DNA from: Pyropia haitanensis
Taxonomy: Eukaryota > Rhodophyta > Bangiophyceae > Bangiales > Bangiaceae
Direction of reading: 5' to 3'
Length of the DNA: 64,000 nucleotides
Assembly (NCBI GenBank): GCA_008729055.1
Contig: SDUX01000004.1
Coordinates: 5,162,559 to 5,226,558 of the forward strand
Both the position numbers and the translations under genes were made by a program. Positions 1 to 10,575 of this stretch are shown one piece after another. Below the pieces are notes generated by a model. The model was not told the DNA's origin and made no database searches. It saw nothing but the letters and a program-made list of their open reading frames with translations. The number at the start of each line of letters is the position of its first letter. Within the stretch, counting starts at the first letter, position 1.

Positions 1-355
1 GCCGTCGCGGCTCCGTGGCGGCAGGTGGCGGCGGCGGCGGCCGCCCGGCGCCGCTGTCGGCGCCGCTGCCGCCCTCCCCCCCCCGCCCGCGTGCGGCGTG
101 GCAGCCGCCGCTCCCAGCCCCGGCGCAAGGGCTGGCGGCCGCCGCGACGCGCACGCCCACTGCGTAGCACCAGTTCAGGACGCTTCTACAGACTCGGTCG
201 TTTTCGATTGCACGTCAACCCACGCTCATGCGTCGCGCCTCACGCCCGTGCCCCCCTGTCCAGTCCGTGCTCTCCCCTCCGCGCCCGCTGCGACCTCTCC
301 GCTTGCACAGTGCCAGCCGGCCCAGCGCGAGACGGCTGTCTACGTACCCACCCCC
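1..355. other. Left edge, no gene resolved
   Basis: This stretch lies downstream of the NLR-like gene on the minus strand. The first 160 bases are GGC/GCC-rich and could be the edge of a neighbouring low-complexity gene. The rest is ordinary 3'-flank sequence. No conserved product, tRNA or repeat was recognised. Confidence 0.5.
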
Positions 356-3300
356 TCAACGCTGCTCAGCCACCTTTGTCTCCAAAAAGGCCACCAGGCG
401 CTCCAGGCGCTCCTCACTCTCGACCGCCGCCACGCCCACCAAACCAGACTCGTGTACGGCACGGGCGGTCGCCAGCGCCGCGGACCACCGCGCCGCGTCC
501 GACAGTCGCAAGCTCAGGTGGAACGCCGTGCGCGCCCACTCGAGCGGCGCCGCGTCCCGCGTCTGCACCTCCAGCGCCCGCTCGTAGCACGCAATCGCCG
601 CGGCCACGTTGGCCGCCGCGTCGCCGCCCACCCGCTCGCTGTACGCGGTGCCCAGATCGCACTGCGTGCGTGCCCACTCGAGCGGCGCCGCCGCCCGCGT
701 CCGCACGCCCAGCGCACGCTCATAGCACGCGATGGCCGCCTCCACGTTGGCCGCCTTGTCGCCGCCCACGCGGTCGCGGATGGCGTTGCCCATCTTGTAC
801 TGCGTCCCCGCCCACTCCAGCGGCGTTTCCTCCCGCGTAAGCACCTCCAGCGCCCGTTCGTAGCAGGCAATGGCCGCCTCCACATTGGTCGCCCTGTCCC
901 CGCTCACGCGCTCACGGTACACCCGGCCTAGATAGCACTGCGTCGACGCCCACTCCAGCGGCGCCGCATCCCGCGTGCGCACCTCCAGTGCACGCGCGTA
1001 GCATGCCACGGCCGCGTCCACGTTGGCCGCCCTATCCCCGCCAACATGGTCGCGGAGCGCGTTGCCCAGGTAGTGCTGCGTCAATGCCCACTCGAGCGGC
1101 GCCGCATCCCGCGTCGACACCTTCAGTGCTCGCTTGCAAAAGACCACCGCCGCCTCTGTGTTGACCGCCCGGTTCCCCGCAGCCCTATCACGGTATGCCA
1201 CAGAGAGTGCTCGGTACACCTTGGTCAGCAGCGCCGGCGTCCGCTGCACCTCGTGGTCACCATCGTCCACACAAGCAAGGAGCGACGCCAGCACAACCTC
1301 CACGTCACCCTGGTAGGCCAGTGCCGAACCGGTTCGCACACGAGCTCGCCGCCAGCTACGCTCCATCAGTGGCACCAGCGCAGAGACGTCGCCACAGGCC
1401 GCCGCGTGGTAGGCCACGTGGTCAAACCAGTACCCATCGTCTCGTGTTTTCCAATACGGGTACACCCGTGACCCGTGCTCGTCTGCGCCACCGTCGTTCA
1501 CTTCGTTCACGTAGTCGCGCACAAGCCGACCATGCAAGAGCTGGCAGTTGCTGTCACCCAGCAGGCTCTTGGCAAACTTCCAAACAACCGGGTGCACGAC
1601 GACGCCGTCCACAACGCCGCTCACCACGTCCACCTCCCGGTGCAGCAGCCCCGCCCGTACCAGTTGGCTGACATGCCGGTCCACGTCAGCGCGCTCCATC
1701 AACCTGCCAGCGCCACCGCCGACGCGACCGGCCGAGAGCGCTCCCGCAGCATCTCCAGGGTCCATCTGAAGCCTCCACAGCCGGGCCAGCACATGCGTGC
1801 CAACCTTCACGCTGGTTGGTAGGATGCCGAGGCCTTCAAACGCCAAGCGACTCGCCGCGTCGGGGAGCAGCGCCAAGCTCGCTTCCAGCGTAGCCCGCAC
1901 CGACGGCTGTAGTCCCAGGCCGCCATCGGGGAGCCCAAAGTCGGGCTCCATCCACCGCTGGTTCAGCGCCTCCACGACGTGCAACCACGCGCCATCCCGA
2001 TCAGCAATCATGGCACCCACAATCGACAGCGACAGCGCGTGTCCCTCCGTCTTGCGCACCACCCGCTCCACCCACGCCGCCTCCTCGGCAGCGGAGAACG
2101 GGGCCGCCCCCGCCTGTAGCGGCTTGCCCAACGCCTGCGCCAGCAGCAGCCTCGCGTGCTCGTCTGGCAGACCGTCAATGAACACCGCCTGGGTGCCCAG
2201 CAGGGACACGACCGACTCGGAGCGCGTGGTAAACACGACGGGTGTCGCCGACGGCACGACGCGCAGCAGCAGCTGCAACAACTCCCGCTTCGAGTAGAGC
2301 ACGTCGTCAATCACGACCAATTGCTGGGCAGCCTCCGCCGCCGGCACCGATTGTGTGTGCAGTGCAGCCTCGGCCACCACGTCGTTGTGCACCTCGAGCC
2401 GGAGCAGCCGCCTCGCCGTGTTCGCACCGCACACGCGGTAGACCAGCGCAACCGCCGCGTCCGCCACGGCTTGCAGCGTGGAGCGGTCACTTAGCTGCAC
2501 CCACATGGTACCCCGGGGAAAGTGCTCACGGACAAAGTCGCACGCCGCCACCCCCGCACACGCGGTGGACTTGCCGCTGCCACCAATCGCACACACGCCC
2601 AGCCGGGGTGCCTCGTGCCCCCCGCTGCTCACGTACGCCCGCAGGGCAGAGACGAGGGCGTACTCGGCGCGACCCGGTGTCGCCACGCCCGCCACGTACG
2701 CCCGGTCGGGGACGCCTGCATTAAAGCGCGCGCCATAGTCCGCCAGGTCTGCCGCCGCCGTGACGCCCAAGCCAACCGAGCGCCCCATCTCGGACACTTT
2801 GGCGTGCAGCTGGTCCACCCTGTCCAACACCTCGTAATGGTGCGCGCCGTCCTTGGTCAGCCCCAGCGCCATGTCGTGCAGCGTGTTGAGGTCCGCCTCC
2901 CACCCACGCACGACGCCGTCCAGGAGCATACCCGCGGCGTGGCCGGCAAAGTACGAGCGCTCCACCGCCCCCAGCAGCGCCTCGAGGCGCCGCAGCAGCC
3001 CACACAGCTGCTCGGCGTGCACGTCGGTAAAGGCCGTCGTGTCGCGCGGCATCGAGTCGCGCTGCAACGCGCTGGCGGTGTGCTGTAGTACACGGGCGAG
3101 CACGTCCACGCACCGGGTCGTGACGGCCACCCGGATCGCGGCGTGCTCATCGGCCAGCACCAGCAGCGCGCCGGCTTGCACGGCGAGCAGCGCCAAGCGC
3201 AGCACGGGCCCCGCCACGGGCACGCCACTGGCCGCGTCCACCGCGTCTGCCACCGTCATGGCCGCGCCCGTGCCAGCCTTGACGGTCGCCGTCGGCGGGG

Positions 3301-4432
3301 TCAGCCAGTGGGACGCGAGCAGCACGGCCCGGCGCGCGCGCGTGCCCAGCGCCGCCGCCACCCCACTGGGCGCCGCCTCGTTTGCCGGCGACAGGGGCGG
3401 TTGCACCGATGCGAGCAGCGCGTCCACCGCGGCCACCGGCTGGCCGTCCCCGCCCGGGCCCGCCGCCAGCAGCGACGGCCACGGGTGGAGCAGCGCCGCG
3501 GCGGCGGCCGCCCACGCCGCGGCCAGCGCCGGTGACGGCGCCTGCAGCAGCAGCGTCAGCTCGGCTAGATCCCCGCCGCCGGGCACGGGGCTCTGCTCCA
3601 CCCCCCGCACCCACAGCACGCAGCCGGTGCCGGCCACGCCGGCCGGCACGTCGGCCGGCACGTCGGCCGGCAGCGCCAGCCGCAGCTGTCCAGCCCCCCG
3701 CTCCAGCCGCACGCACACCGGCCGCCGCGCGCGGAACGCGTCGACCGACGCGGGCGCCGCCCCGCCCGCCGACGAGTCCCACACCAGGTACAGCGCGCGG
3801 CCGAGGCACGCGTGGACGACCGTGCGGCGGCGGCGGCACGCGCGCGGGCGGGACGTGCACGCGAGCACCTCAAACGAGGCGAGCGGAAACCCGCCGCCCG
3901 CACCGGCGGCGGCGCCGGCACGGGCACCGCCCGCGCCGCTGCCGCCTCCCGTGGCGGTGCCACCCCCACCCGTTTGCCCTTGATCGGCGTCGGCGCCGCC
4001 GGCGCCGTCCCCACCCCCACCGCCCGCCGCCGCCACAGCCAAACCCGGCACCGGTTGCGCGTGGCCACCACCAGCGGCTGCCGCGGCGGGCGACGGCCCC
4101 GCCGGGGCGGCGGACCCCCCCCCCGGCGGCGGCAGCGTCGCGCCCGCCGACGGGCCCGCCGCGGCGGCCGCCGACCGCCGCGCGGCGGCGTCACCCCCAG
4201 CCACCGCCGCCGCCGGCGGCGGCGCAGCGCCAGCCGCCGCCGCCGTCGCCACCAACGGCACGGCGGCACCGCCCGTGGTCACCACCAGCGCGACGCGACC
4301 GCCCGGCGGTGCCGCCGCCGCCGCCGCCGCCACCGTCGGCGCGGCGGGCGTTGCCGCGCCGCCGCCGCGGCCGGCGGCGCCGCCGCCGTGGCGGCGGCGG
4401 TGGCCGAGGCACGCAGCCGCCCAGCGCGCCAT
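356..4432 (-). CDS. NLR-like STAND ATPase: PH-like / MLKL-HeLo-like four-helix / NB-ARC / TPR protein
   Basis: About 1,358 aa if started at the in-frame ATG at 4432; the open frame reaches 4975 but only from a GTG, and the first ~190 residues are Ala/Gly-rich, so the start is uncertain. Seen from N to C: a PH-like block (residues ~195-315, ALYLVW... ending in a Trp/Ala helix); a helical block (~390-560) beginning VPVAGPVLRLALLAVQ and holding LNTLHDMALGL, resembling MLKL_NTD/HeLo-type four-helix domains; an NB-ARC-like P-loop ATPase with Walker A GGSGKST (~611, DNA 2560-2600), Walker B LVVIDDV, sensor-like VVFTTRSESV and a GLPL-like GHALSLSIVG; then about six 46-residue TPRs (~1077-1317) with consensus GGDxAANVxAAIACYxRALE. 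STAND proteins of this plan are signal-triggered oligomerising switches in immunity or cell death. Role here is inferred; cytosolic, no signal peptide. The ATPase and TPR calls are firm, PH and four-helix calls moderate. Confidence 0.75.
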   Translation of the reverse strand: MARWAAACLGHRRRHGGGAAGRGGGAATPAAPTVAAAAAAAPPGGRVALVVTTGGAAVPLVATAAAAGAAPPPAAAVAGGDAAARRSAAAAAGPSAGATLPPPGGGSAAPAGPSPAAAAAGGGHAQPVPGLAVAAAGGGGGDGAGGADADQGQTGGGGTATGGGSGAGGARAGAAAGAGGGFPLASFEVLACTSRPRACRRRRTVVHACLGRALYLVWDSSAGGAAPASVDAFRARRPVCVRLERGAGQLRLALPADVPADVPAGVAGTGCVLWVRGVEQSPVPGGGDLAELTLLLQAPSPALAAAWAAAAAALLHPWPSLLAAGPGGDGQPVAAVDALLASVQPPLSPANEAAPSGVAAALGTRARRAVLLASHWLTPPTATVKAGTGAAMTVADAVDAASGVPVAGPVLRLALLAVQAGALLVLADEHAAIRVAVTTRCVDVLARVLQHTASALQRDSMPRDTTAFTDVHAEQLCGLLRRLEALLGAVERSYFAGHAAGMLLDGVVRGWEADLNTLHDMALGLTKDGAHHYEVLDRVDQLHAKVSEMGRSVGLGVTAAADLADYGARFNAGVPDRAYVAGVATPGRAEYALVSALRAYVSSGGHEAPRLGVCAIGGSGKSTACAGVAACDFVREHFPRGTMWVQLSDRSTLQAVADAAVALVYRVCGANTARRLLRLEVHNDVVAEAALHTQSVPAAEAAQQLVVIDDVLYSKRELLQLLLRVVPSATPVVFTTRSESVVSLLGTQAVFIDGLPDEHARLLLAQALGKPLQAGAAPFSAAEEAAWVERVVRKTEGHALSLSIVGAMIADRDGAWLHVVEALNQRWMEPDFGLPDGGLGLQPSVRATLEASLALLPDAASRLAFEGLGILPTSVKVGTHVLARLWRLQMDPGDAAGALSAGRVGGGAGRLMERADVDRHVSQLVRAGLLHREVDVVSGVVDGVVVHPVVWKFAKSLLGDSNCQLLHGRLVRDYVNEVNDGGADEHGSRVYPYWKTRDDGYWFDHVAYHAAACGDVSALVPLMERSWRRARVRTGSALAYQGDVEVVLASLLACVDDGDHEVQRTPALLTKVYRALSVAYRDRAAGNRAVNTEAAVVFCKRALKVSTRDAAPLEWALTQHYLGNALRDHVGGDRAANVDAAVACYARALEVRTRDAAPLEWASTQCYLGRVYRERVSGDRATNVEAAIACYERALEVLTREETPLEWAGTQYKMGNAIRDRVGGDKAANVEAAIACYERALGVRTRAAAPLEWARTQCDLGTAYSERVGGDAAANVAAAIACYERALEVQTRDAAPLEWARTAFHLSLRLSDAARWSAALATARAVHESGLVGVAAVESEERLERLVAFLETKVAEQR

Positions 4433-5025
4433 GCGGCCCCACGCCGCTACGGCCCGTGCCGCCCGACCAGCGGCGGTCCCGCGGTGCAGACACCCCCCCC
4501 CCCTCCCACCGCCGCCGCGGGCCGACCCGGGCGCGGCTGTCAAGATCACGGGCGCGCCGCGGCAAGGGCGACAGAGGGCGGCGCCCGCGCGCGGCCAGCC
4601 GGCGTGGACCGCCGCGCACCACCGCGGCGGAGGAAGGGTGTGGGCGGCGGCGTGGCCGCCGGTGACGCCCCCGCGGCGGCGAGCGGGGCGGCGTGGCCGG
4701 CGCCGCCCGCCGCGCCGTTGCGGACGGATGATGGTAGAGGAGCGCGCCCCCCCCTGTGGGCACGCGCGCCATGACGGGCGGGTGCGGCTGGGCAGCACCG
4801 CGCCCGCCGGGCGGGTCGCCCACCGCCAGCGCATACCCCCCCCCGCGCTCGTCGAGCCGCCACGGGGAGTCCACGACGTCCACCACCGCACGGCCCGACC
4901 GCGGCCGCCGCGCCGCCCCCGCGCTCCGTCGCGGCCGCGCGGCGGCGCCGCGGCGACGGACCAATCAACGGCCACACCTGGTGCCTATCCCCCAACTCGC
5001 CGGCGGCCGTCGCGCCGCCGCCGCG
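4433..5025. other. GC-rich 5' flank of the NLR-like gene
   Basis: The reading frame of the NLR-like gene stays open through here on the minus strand but is Arg/Gly/Pro-rich without recognisable domain sequence and lacks a well-placed ATG. It probably holds the promoter and 5' leader. It abuts the left terminal repeat of the element at 5026. Confidence 0.4.
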
Positions 5026-5053
5026 CAGTGCTACCAAACCCGTGGACCCCTGG
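5026..5053 (+). repeat. Left terminal inverted repeat of element A
   Basis: Perfect inverted partner of 6636-6663 over 28 bases, outermost bases CAGTG. Confidence 0.85.
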
Positions 5054-5075
5054 CGAGCGTGCGGGACGTGAAATC

Positions 5076-5113
5076 AGCACGACTCCGGCCCGAAGTTGTG
5101 CATGTGCGGCACG
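5076..5113 (+). repeat. Subterminal repeat unit, left copy, element A
   Basis: Shares GCACGACTCC, TTGTGCAT and GCGGCACG in the same order and spacing with 6334-6370 in direct orientation; candidate transposase-binding unit. Confidence 0.6.
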
Positions 5114-6333
5114 CGAGGCGTGTCAGCCTTCGTGAGCGCCGCGTGCCGCCGACGTGAGGGGGCGTGCAGGAGGCTGCTCCTCCTCGTGCAGCGGCGTGCC
5201 TCAACTCGGTATTGCCTGAGCATTTTCGGTCTAGTGCGGGCCAAGCCCTCGAAAGGCACACTGCGACTTGGGCCAGCCACAGCCCAAGTCTTCTGAAGCT
5301 ATACTGCGACCCCGCTGCACTTGAGTTGCATTTATTGCCAAGGTCTCCGACAGCACCAGCTTCGCCAGAGATATACACTTCATTGTACGCTCACATTCGT
5401 CAAAAATGGGTGCCACATACCAGCCGCTGGTAGCTGCCGCTCCGCCGTCGGGGGTGCGGCGGGGGCGCCCACCCCGCCACGAAGGGGGGACCGGTGGGGG
5501 CGGCACCGGCCGCCGGCAGCTGCCGTGCCGTCGTCACAGGGGAGGGCGGCGGCGGCGTCACTTCGTCGAAAAGACGTCGGAGGAGGCGGCACCGGCGGCC
5601 AGGTGCTGTCACTCCGCCGTCGGGCGCGACAGGTACTCGTGAGGGAGACGCTGGCCGTCACGTAGCCATTGACAGCAGAAAGCCGCCGGGGGCAGGGGCG
5701 GGGCGTTGAGGGGGTGGGTCTGCGTCATCTACAAAACTGCCGCCTTGTGGGGAGGGTCTTGACGGGGGAGATGCTTGCGACTCGATGTCTTCTTGTCGCG
5801 GTAGGGTCGTGGTCGTGTAAAGAGCACGGGCGGTGTCGGGCGGTCGCTCAGACAGAGACGGGTCGCGGGGGTTGGGCCTTCATTGGTGGGTCGGCTGCAA
5901 CGGCAACGCAGGTGCTGGTGACTTGCGCGCACAGTCAGTTTGCTGCACGAGGTATGCGTGTGGTACGGGTGGGGGGGAGTGCTTTCACTTGTTGAGTCGA
6001 CTTGCGTTTTGGTATGAGGTCACAACAGATTTTGGAAATGGGAGGGTATGACTGTGTGAGGCCGTAACGTCCTTGCTGATTGGGCAACCGCCGTGCAATG
6101 GGCTTCCTGTGTGGGCCATCTGATGGTCTTAAGATCGAGTCAGTCCATCATGTCGGACAAACAGCACGGAATGAAGGGCTCTCTGTTCGGGTGTACCCAG
6201 TAGTTTCTGGAAGGCCTGCTCACGTGGCGACGCATTGTCGCGAAACCGTGCATCATTCCGGGTTAAATGTGACCGACTTACGCACGCGTTGCACGATCCT
6301 CGGCTGGGCCGCGTGCGGAACTCGTGCATCGCC

Positions 6334-6370
6334 TGCACGACTCCAGAATAACTTGTGCATCGGCGGCACG
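6334..6370 (+). repeat. Subterminal repeat unit, right copy, element A
   Basis: Direct-orientation partner of 5076-5113, one base shorter, embedded in a run of further TGCACG/CGTGCA motifs between 6240 and 6600. Confidence 0.6.
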
Positions 6371-6635
6371 AGTTACAGGCGTCCGCGTGCACTGCGATTT
6401 GTCGTTCGGCGGGGAACGACGTGCACGCCCTCCGGTGATATGGTCGAGGTCCATCACGAGCTCCAGTACGCCCTCCATGTATGGGTGGAAAAAAAGTGCA
6501 CCGGAGCCCGTGCACGGACGACTGAGCGGCGCTATAGGGCAGGTGTTGGAAAAATCGGCCTCTGCGATACCGTAGAGGGGGGTTTGCACGCCGCTGCACG
6601 CCCGCGCACGCCCGATTCCGGCCAAATTTTGTTCT

Positions 6636-6663
6636 CCAGGGGTCCACGGGTTTGGTAGCACTG
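6636..6663 (-). repeat. Right terminal inverted repeat of element A
   Basis: Perfect inverted partner of 5026-5053, outermost bases CACTG on the plus strand. Confidence 0.85.
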
Positions 6664-6666
6664 CGC

Positions 6667-6918
6667 CGTCGGTGCCGCTGTGCGGACCGTGGCGCGCCGC
6701 GACGCGGGCGCCCCCGAGGCGGCGGCGACCCGCCGACGGCGCCATGCCCACGCGCCGCACACGTGCGCGGGCGTTGCGCCGATGGAGCCGCCCCGCGGTC
6801 ACCCGCGGCGGCGACGCGGTCGTGCCCCCCCCGTCGGCAGCCGCCGGTGGCGGCCGGCCGCCACCCGCGCCAGCCATGCCCGCACCGCCCGGCCGCGGGT
6901 GGCGGTCGCCGCGGCCGC

Positions 6919-6949
<31 letters not shown>

Positions 6950-7204
6950 CGCGGTCGGCCACGCACGGGCCGTGCACCCAGACCGGGGCGCCGCCGCGCG
7001 GCCGCGTTGGCCACTGCCCAAACGGCGGCGCGCGACGCGCAGCACCCCACCCACACAGACCGCCGCCACGCGCCGCCGAGGGACAAGAAGCAACCAAGAA
7101 AAAGAGGCGCGCCTTTGTAGCGGCACGCGCGTACGGAGGACCAACGGCCACCCCCCCCCCCTCCCCCCCCGCTCTCGTTTGCAACGCCACCGCCGCCCTT
7201 TCAC
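6667..7204. other. GC-rich interval between element A and the bromodomain gene
   Basis: The long open frame of the neighbouring gene on the minus strand continues through here but becomes Arg/Ala/Pro-rich with no domain signal. A T-containing stop at 7205-7207 in the adjacent frame is the better 3' end. Nothing else was recognised. Confidence 0.4.
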
Positions 7205-8120
7205 CTACCTTCCCCCCCCCCCGGCTCCCCCCCGTCCCCGCCCCCCCCCCCAGCGGGAAGGGCAGCCCCGTGTACGCGCCCGCCGTTGCCGCGACCGCCG
7301 CCGCCTTGACCGCCGCCGCGACCGCCGCCGGGCCCAGCCCGTCAACGGCGTACGCCGAGCCGCCGGCGTGCGCCGCCGGGGGGGCAGAGGGTACGGCCGC
7401 CGCCGCCGTCGCCGTGAGGGGGGCAGCGGGGGGGGAGGGCGGGGCGGAGGTGTCGCCGCCGCGGACTGGGGGGGGGCGGGGGGTTCGCGGGCAGCGCCGC
7501 GCCGCCGGCAATGGTGGCGGGCGCACCCGCCGGGAGTGGCAGGCCCGCCGCCGACGCGTCGACGGGCGGCACGCCGCTGCCGCCGCCGCCACCACCACCG
7601 CCGCCGCCGCCACCACCGCCGCCACCACCGCCGCCACCACCCGTGGCCGTCGCGAGCGCCGCCGCCGCCGCCTGCCGCGACAGCTCGGCGCGGCGGGCAA
7701 CGGCGGCCAGCTGCGCCTCGGCCGCCGCCGCCGCGGCCGCGCGCGACGCCGCGGCCGCGGGCGGTGCCACCGCCGCCGACGTCGCCACCGCGGGCGCGCC
7801 CCGCCCGGCGGTCGGCGGCGGGAGCAGCATCGGCGGCGGGGGTGCCGCGGCGGCATGCACCACCGCCGTGCTGTCGCTGCCGCCGCCGCCGTTGCCGCCG
7901 CGGCCGGCCGCCACCGCCGCGGCCGCCGACCGCGACGCCGCCACCGCCGCCGCGTGGTGGCGTGCGGCGGCCGTGGCGGCGGCGGCCGCCGCCAACGGCG
8001 CCGCTCCGGCCGGGGGGGCGGCGGCCGACGGCGGCCGCGGCAGCGGCACGCCGCGCCCGCGCCCCGCCGGCGGCGGCGGCGGCGGCGCGCCGGGCAGGCG
8101 CGGTGGCGGAGCCGCCGACC

Positions 8121-8172
<52 letters not shown>

Positions 8173-9977
8173 GGTGGGCCCGCCGGCCGGCGACCGGCGG
8201 GCGGGGGCCGCGGCGCCCCCCCCCCCCCCCCCCGCCGGCGCCCCCCCCCACGCCCGGCGCCGCCGCGCCCCGCGCCCCCTACTCCGCGGCCACGCACGCC
8301 CTCCGTGTCGAGCGTGACGCGGAGGAGGTCGGCGACAAACGCGCCCGCCGGGAGCGCCGCGACCGCCCGCAGCGCCGCCGCCGACACCCCATACGGCAGC
8401 CGAAAGTCGACGCACGACAGTGGCGCGGCGGCAACCTCATTGGCGAGGTCGTTGCCGAGCATCTGTGCCAGGCCGCGGACGCCCGCGTAGCGGTTGGCGA
8501 CGGTCAGGGTGGGGGTCTCGACGACGCCCGCGCGCGCGAGCGCCAGCCGCTTGGCCGCCGCTACGTCCGCGGCGGCCGCGGCGGCCGCGGCGGCCGCGGC
8601 GCCGGGTGGTGGCCGCGGCGGCGCCGGCGGCGGCGCCGCGGCGGCCGCCGCGGCGGCGGCCGCCGCCGCCGCCGACGCGGCGCGGTGCCGCTTGACGGCG
8701 CGGCCATACTCCGCGACGGCCGCGTCGTGGGCGGCAGCGGCGGCGGCGGCGGCGGCGGCCGCGTCGCGGCTCCGCCGCACCGCGTCGCGCGCGGCGACCG
8801 TCTCGGGGACGAGCAGCTCCGCGACGATGCGGCTGGCAAACAGGCCCACTGGCGCGGTAAACGCGGCCAGGGAGGCCGCGTAGTCGCGCGAGCGGATGGT
8901 CGTGGCGGTCGCGGACGGGCGGCACGGGTTGGCGGGCGGCCGCTTGCCGAGCGCCTTCCACAGCGGCTCGGCTTTTGTCGACGCCGACGGCGTGCCGGGG
9001 GACGCGGGCACCGGCGCCGCCGCGGGGGGGGACACGGGCGGCCAGCTCGGGCGGCCGCCTGCCGCCGCCGTCGCGGACTTGGCCGCCTTGGCCGCCGACG
9101 CACCGGCGGTTGCCGCCGCCTTGGCAGGCGTCATTGCCGACGCCGCCGTCGACGCGGCCGCTTCTTTTGCTGCGCCCGAGACCGGCGGCAGCGCCAGAGG
9201 TGGTGGCGACGGCCGATGCGAGGCCCGCGACGCGGCCACCGCGGGGGGGGCGGGGGACGCAGCCGCCGCGCCGCCGCCGGCAGGCGGCGAGGCGCCAGTG
9301 GGCCGCGGGTTGCCAGCCGCGGTACCCCGCGGCGCGGCGGCAGCCGCCGCCGTCTTGGACGCGGGCCTCGCCGCGGGCCTCGCCGCCGGCTTGGCCGCTG
9401 CCTTGGCCGCCGCCTTGGCCGCTGGCCGCGCACCCGGTGGCGCGGTGGGGGTCGCGGCGGCGCCCGGTGGCGCGCCGGTCGGCGCCCTTGGCGCGGCCCG
9501 CGGCGCGGCGCCGAGTGTCGCCGCCGGCGCAGCCCCTGGCGCTGGCCGTGGCAAAGCCCCCGGCGCGGCCGCCCCCAGTGGAGCCCCCGGTACAGCACCC
9601 GGCGCGCCTCCATACGCAGCCGCCGGCGCAATCCCAAGCAGCGCGCCCGGCGTGACCCCCGACGCCACGGCGGCGGGCACGGCGCCCCCCCCCCCCCCAC
9701 CACCCACTTGCGCCAGGGACGGCCCGAGCCCCGGCGTGAGCCCCCCCACCCCCGCATCGGCCCCACCCACCCCCCCCGCCGCGGCCGCAGTCGCCGCAGC
9801 CGGGCTCCCTCCCCGGGACCGTGCGCGCACCGGGTGGATAAACGCGCCCTCCTTGTTCTTCTTGTACAGCCCTGACCGGACGTACTTGCGCTTGGGCGCC
9901 TTGCCCGCCGCGCCGCCGCCGCCCGTCGACGTCGACGCGCCGCTGCCAGCCGACGTCAGCGACGGCGACGGCGCCAG

Positions 9978-10031
<54 letters not shown>

Positions 10032-10281
10032 GCCGCCCCGTGGCGACGGTGACGTCGTCGGTAAAGGCGGGAGCGGTGACGGCGCCCCACTGCCGCCGCC
10101 GCCCCTGCCGGGCCGAGGCGGGGTGGGCGGCGGGTGCGAGTCGGCGCCCGCCGGGGACGGCCGACGGCCACCACCAGCGGGCGGTGGCGTCGCGGCGGTA
10201 CCCATCGGCCGCTTGGTGCCGCCCCGCCGCGACGCGGGCGGCGACGCCGCCGCCGCCGCCACTACCGCGGCCGCCGTCGAT

Positions 10282-10313
<32 letters not shown>

Positions 10314-10538
10314 GGTGGCCGCCGCGGGCGGCGGCGATGGCCGCGGCGGGGCACCCCCCGGTGGGGACCCCACCGCCGCCGCCCGTGGCGGCGGCGGCGG
10401 CGGCAGGCCCGCCCCCGCGGGCCACCGCGTCGGCACAAGCGGGGGCGTGGCAGCGCCACCGGCGGCGGCGGCGCCGCCGGCAGCCCGCGGCGGCGGGGGC
10501 GGCGGGCCGCCCGCGGGCGTGACGCCCACCATGGGCGT

Positions 10539-10575
<37 letters not shown>

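Larger units (their letters stand above)
5026..6663. mobile_element. Non-autonomous hAT-like DNA transposon, element A
   Basis: The sequence CAGTGCTACCAAACCCGTGG plus eight more bases (5026-5053) recurs as a perfect reverse complement at 6636-6663, giving 28-bp terminal inverted repeats that begin CAGTG and end CACTG, as hAT-superfamily ends do. The match runs 3 bases further outward on each side. Both ends carry many copies of TGCACG/CGTGCA; one unit of about 37 bases is repeated in direct orientation at 5076-5113 and 6334-6370, which fits hAT subterminal transposase-binding motifs. The 1.6-kb interior has no transposase-like frame, so it would depend on a transposase elsewhere. The interior is visibly less GC-rich than its flanks. 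The 8-bp target duplication cannot be confirmed because both flanks are CCG-rich and match only partly. Alternative: two unrelated inverted copies of a conserved promoter element. Confidence 0.65.

Noticed and set aside
356..4432. Plant-type RPW8 or TIR domain at the N-terminus of the NLR-like protein
   Set aside because: No TIR motifs are present, and the helical block fits the MLKL/HeLo wording better than RPW8, although RPW8 is structurally related and remains possible.
5018..6671. 8-bp target duplication for element A
   Set aside because: CCGCCGCG and CGCCGTCG match at only half the positions and lie in CCG-rich DNA, so no duplication is claimed.
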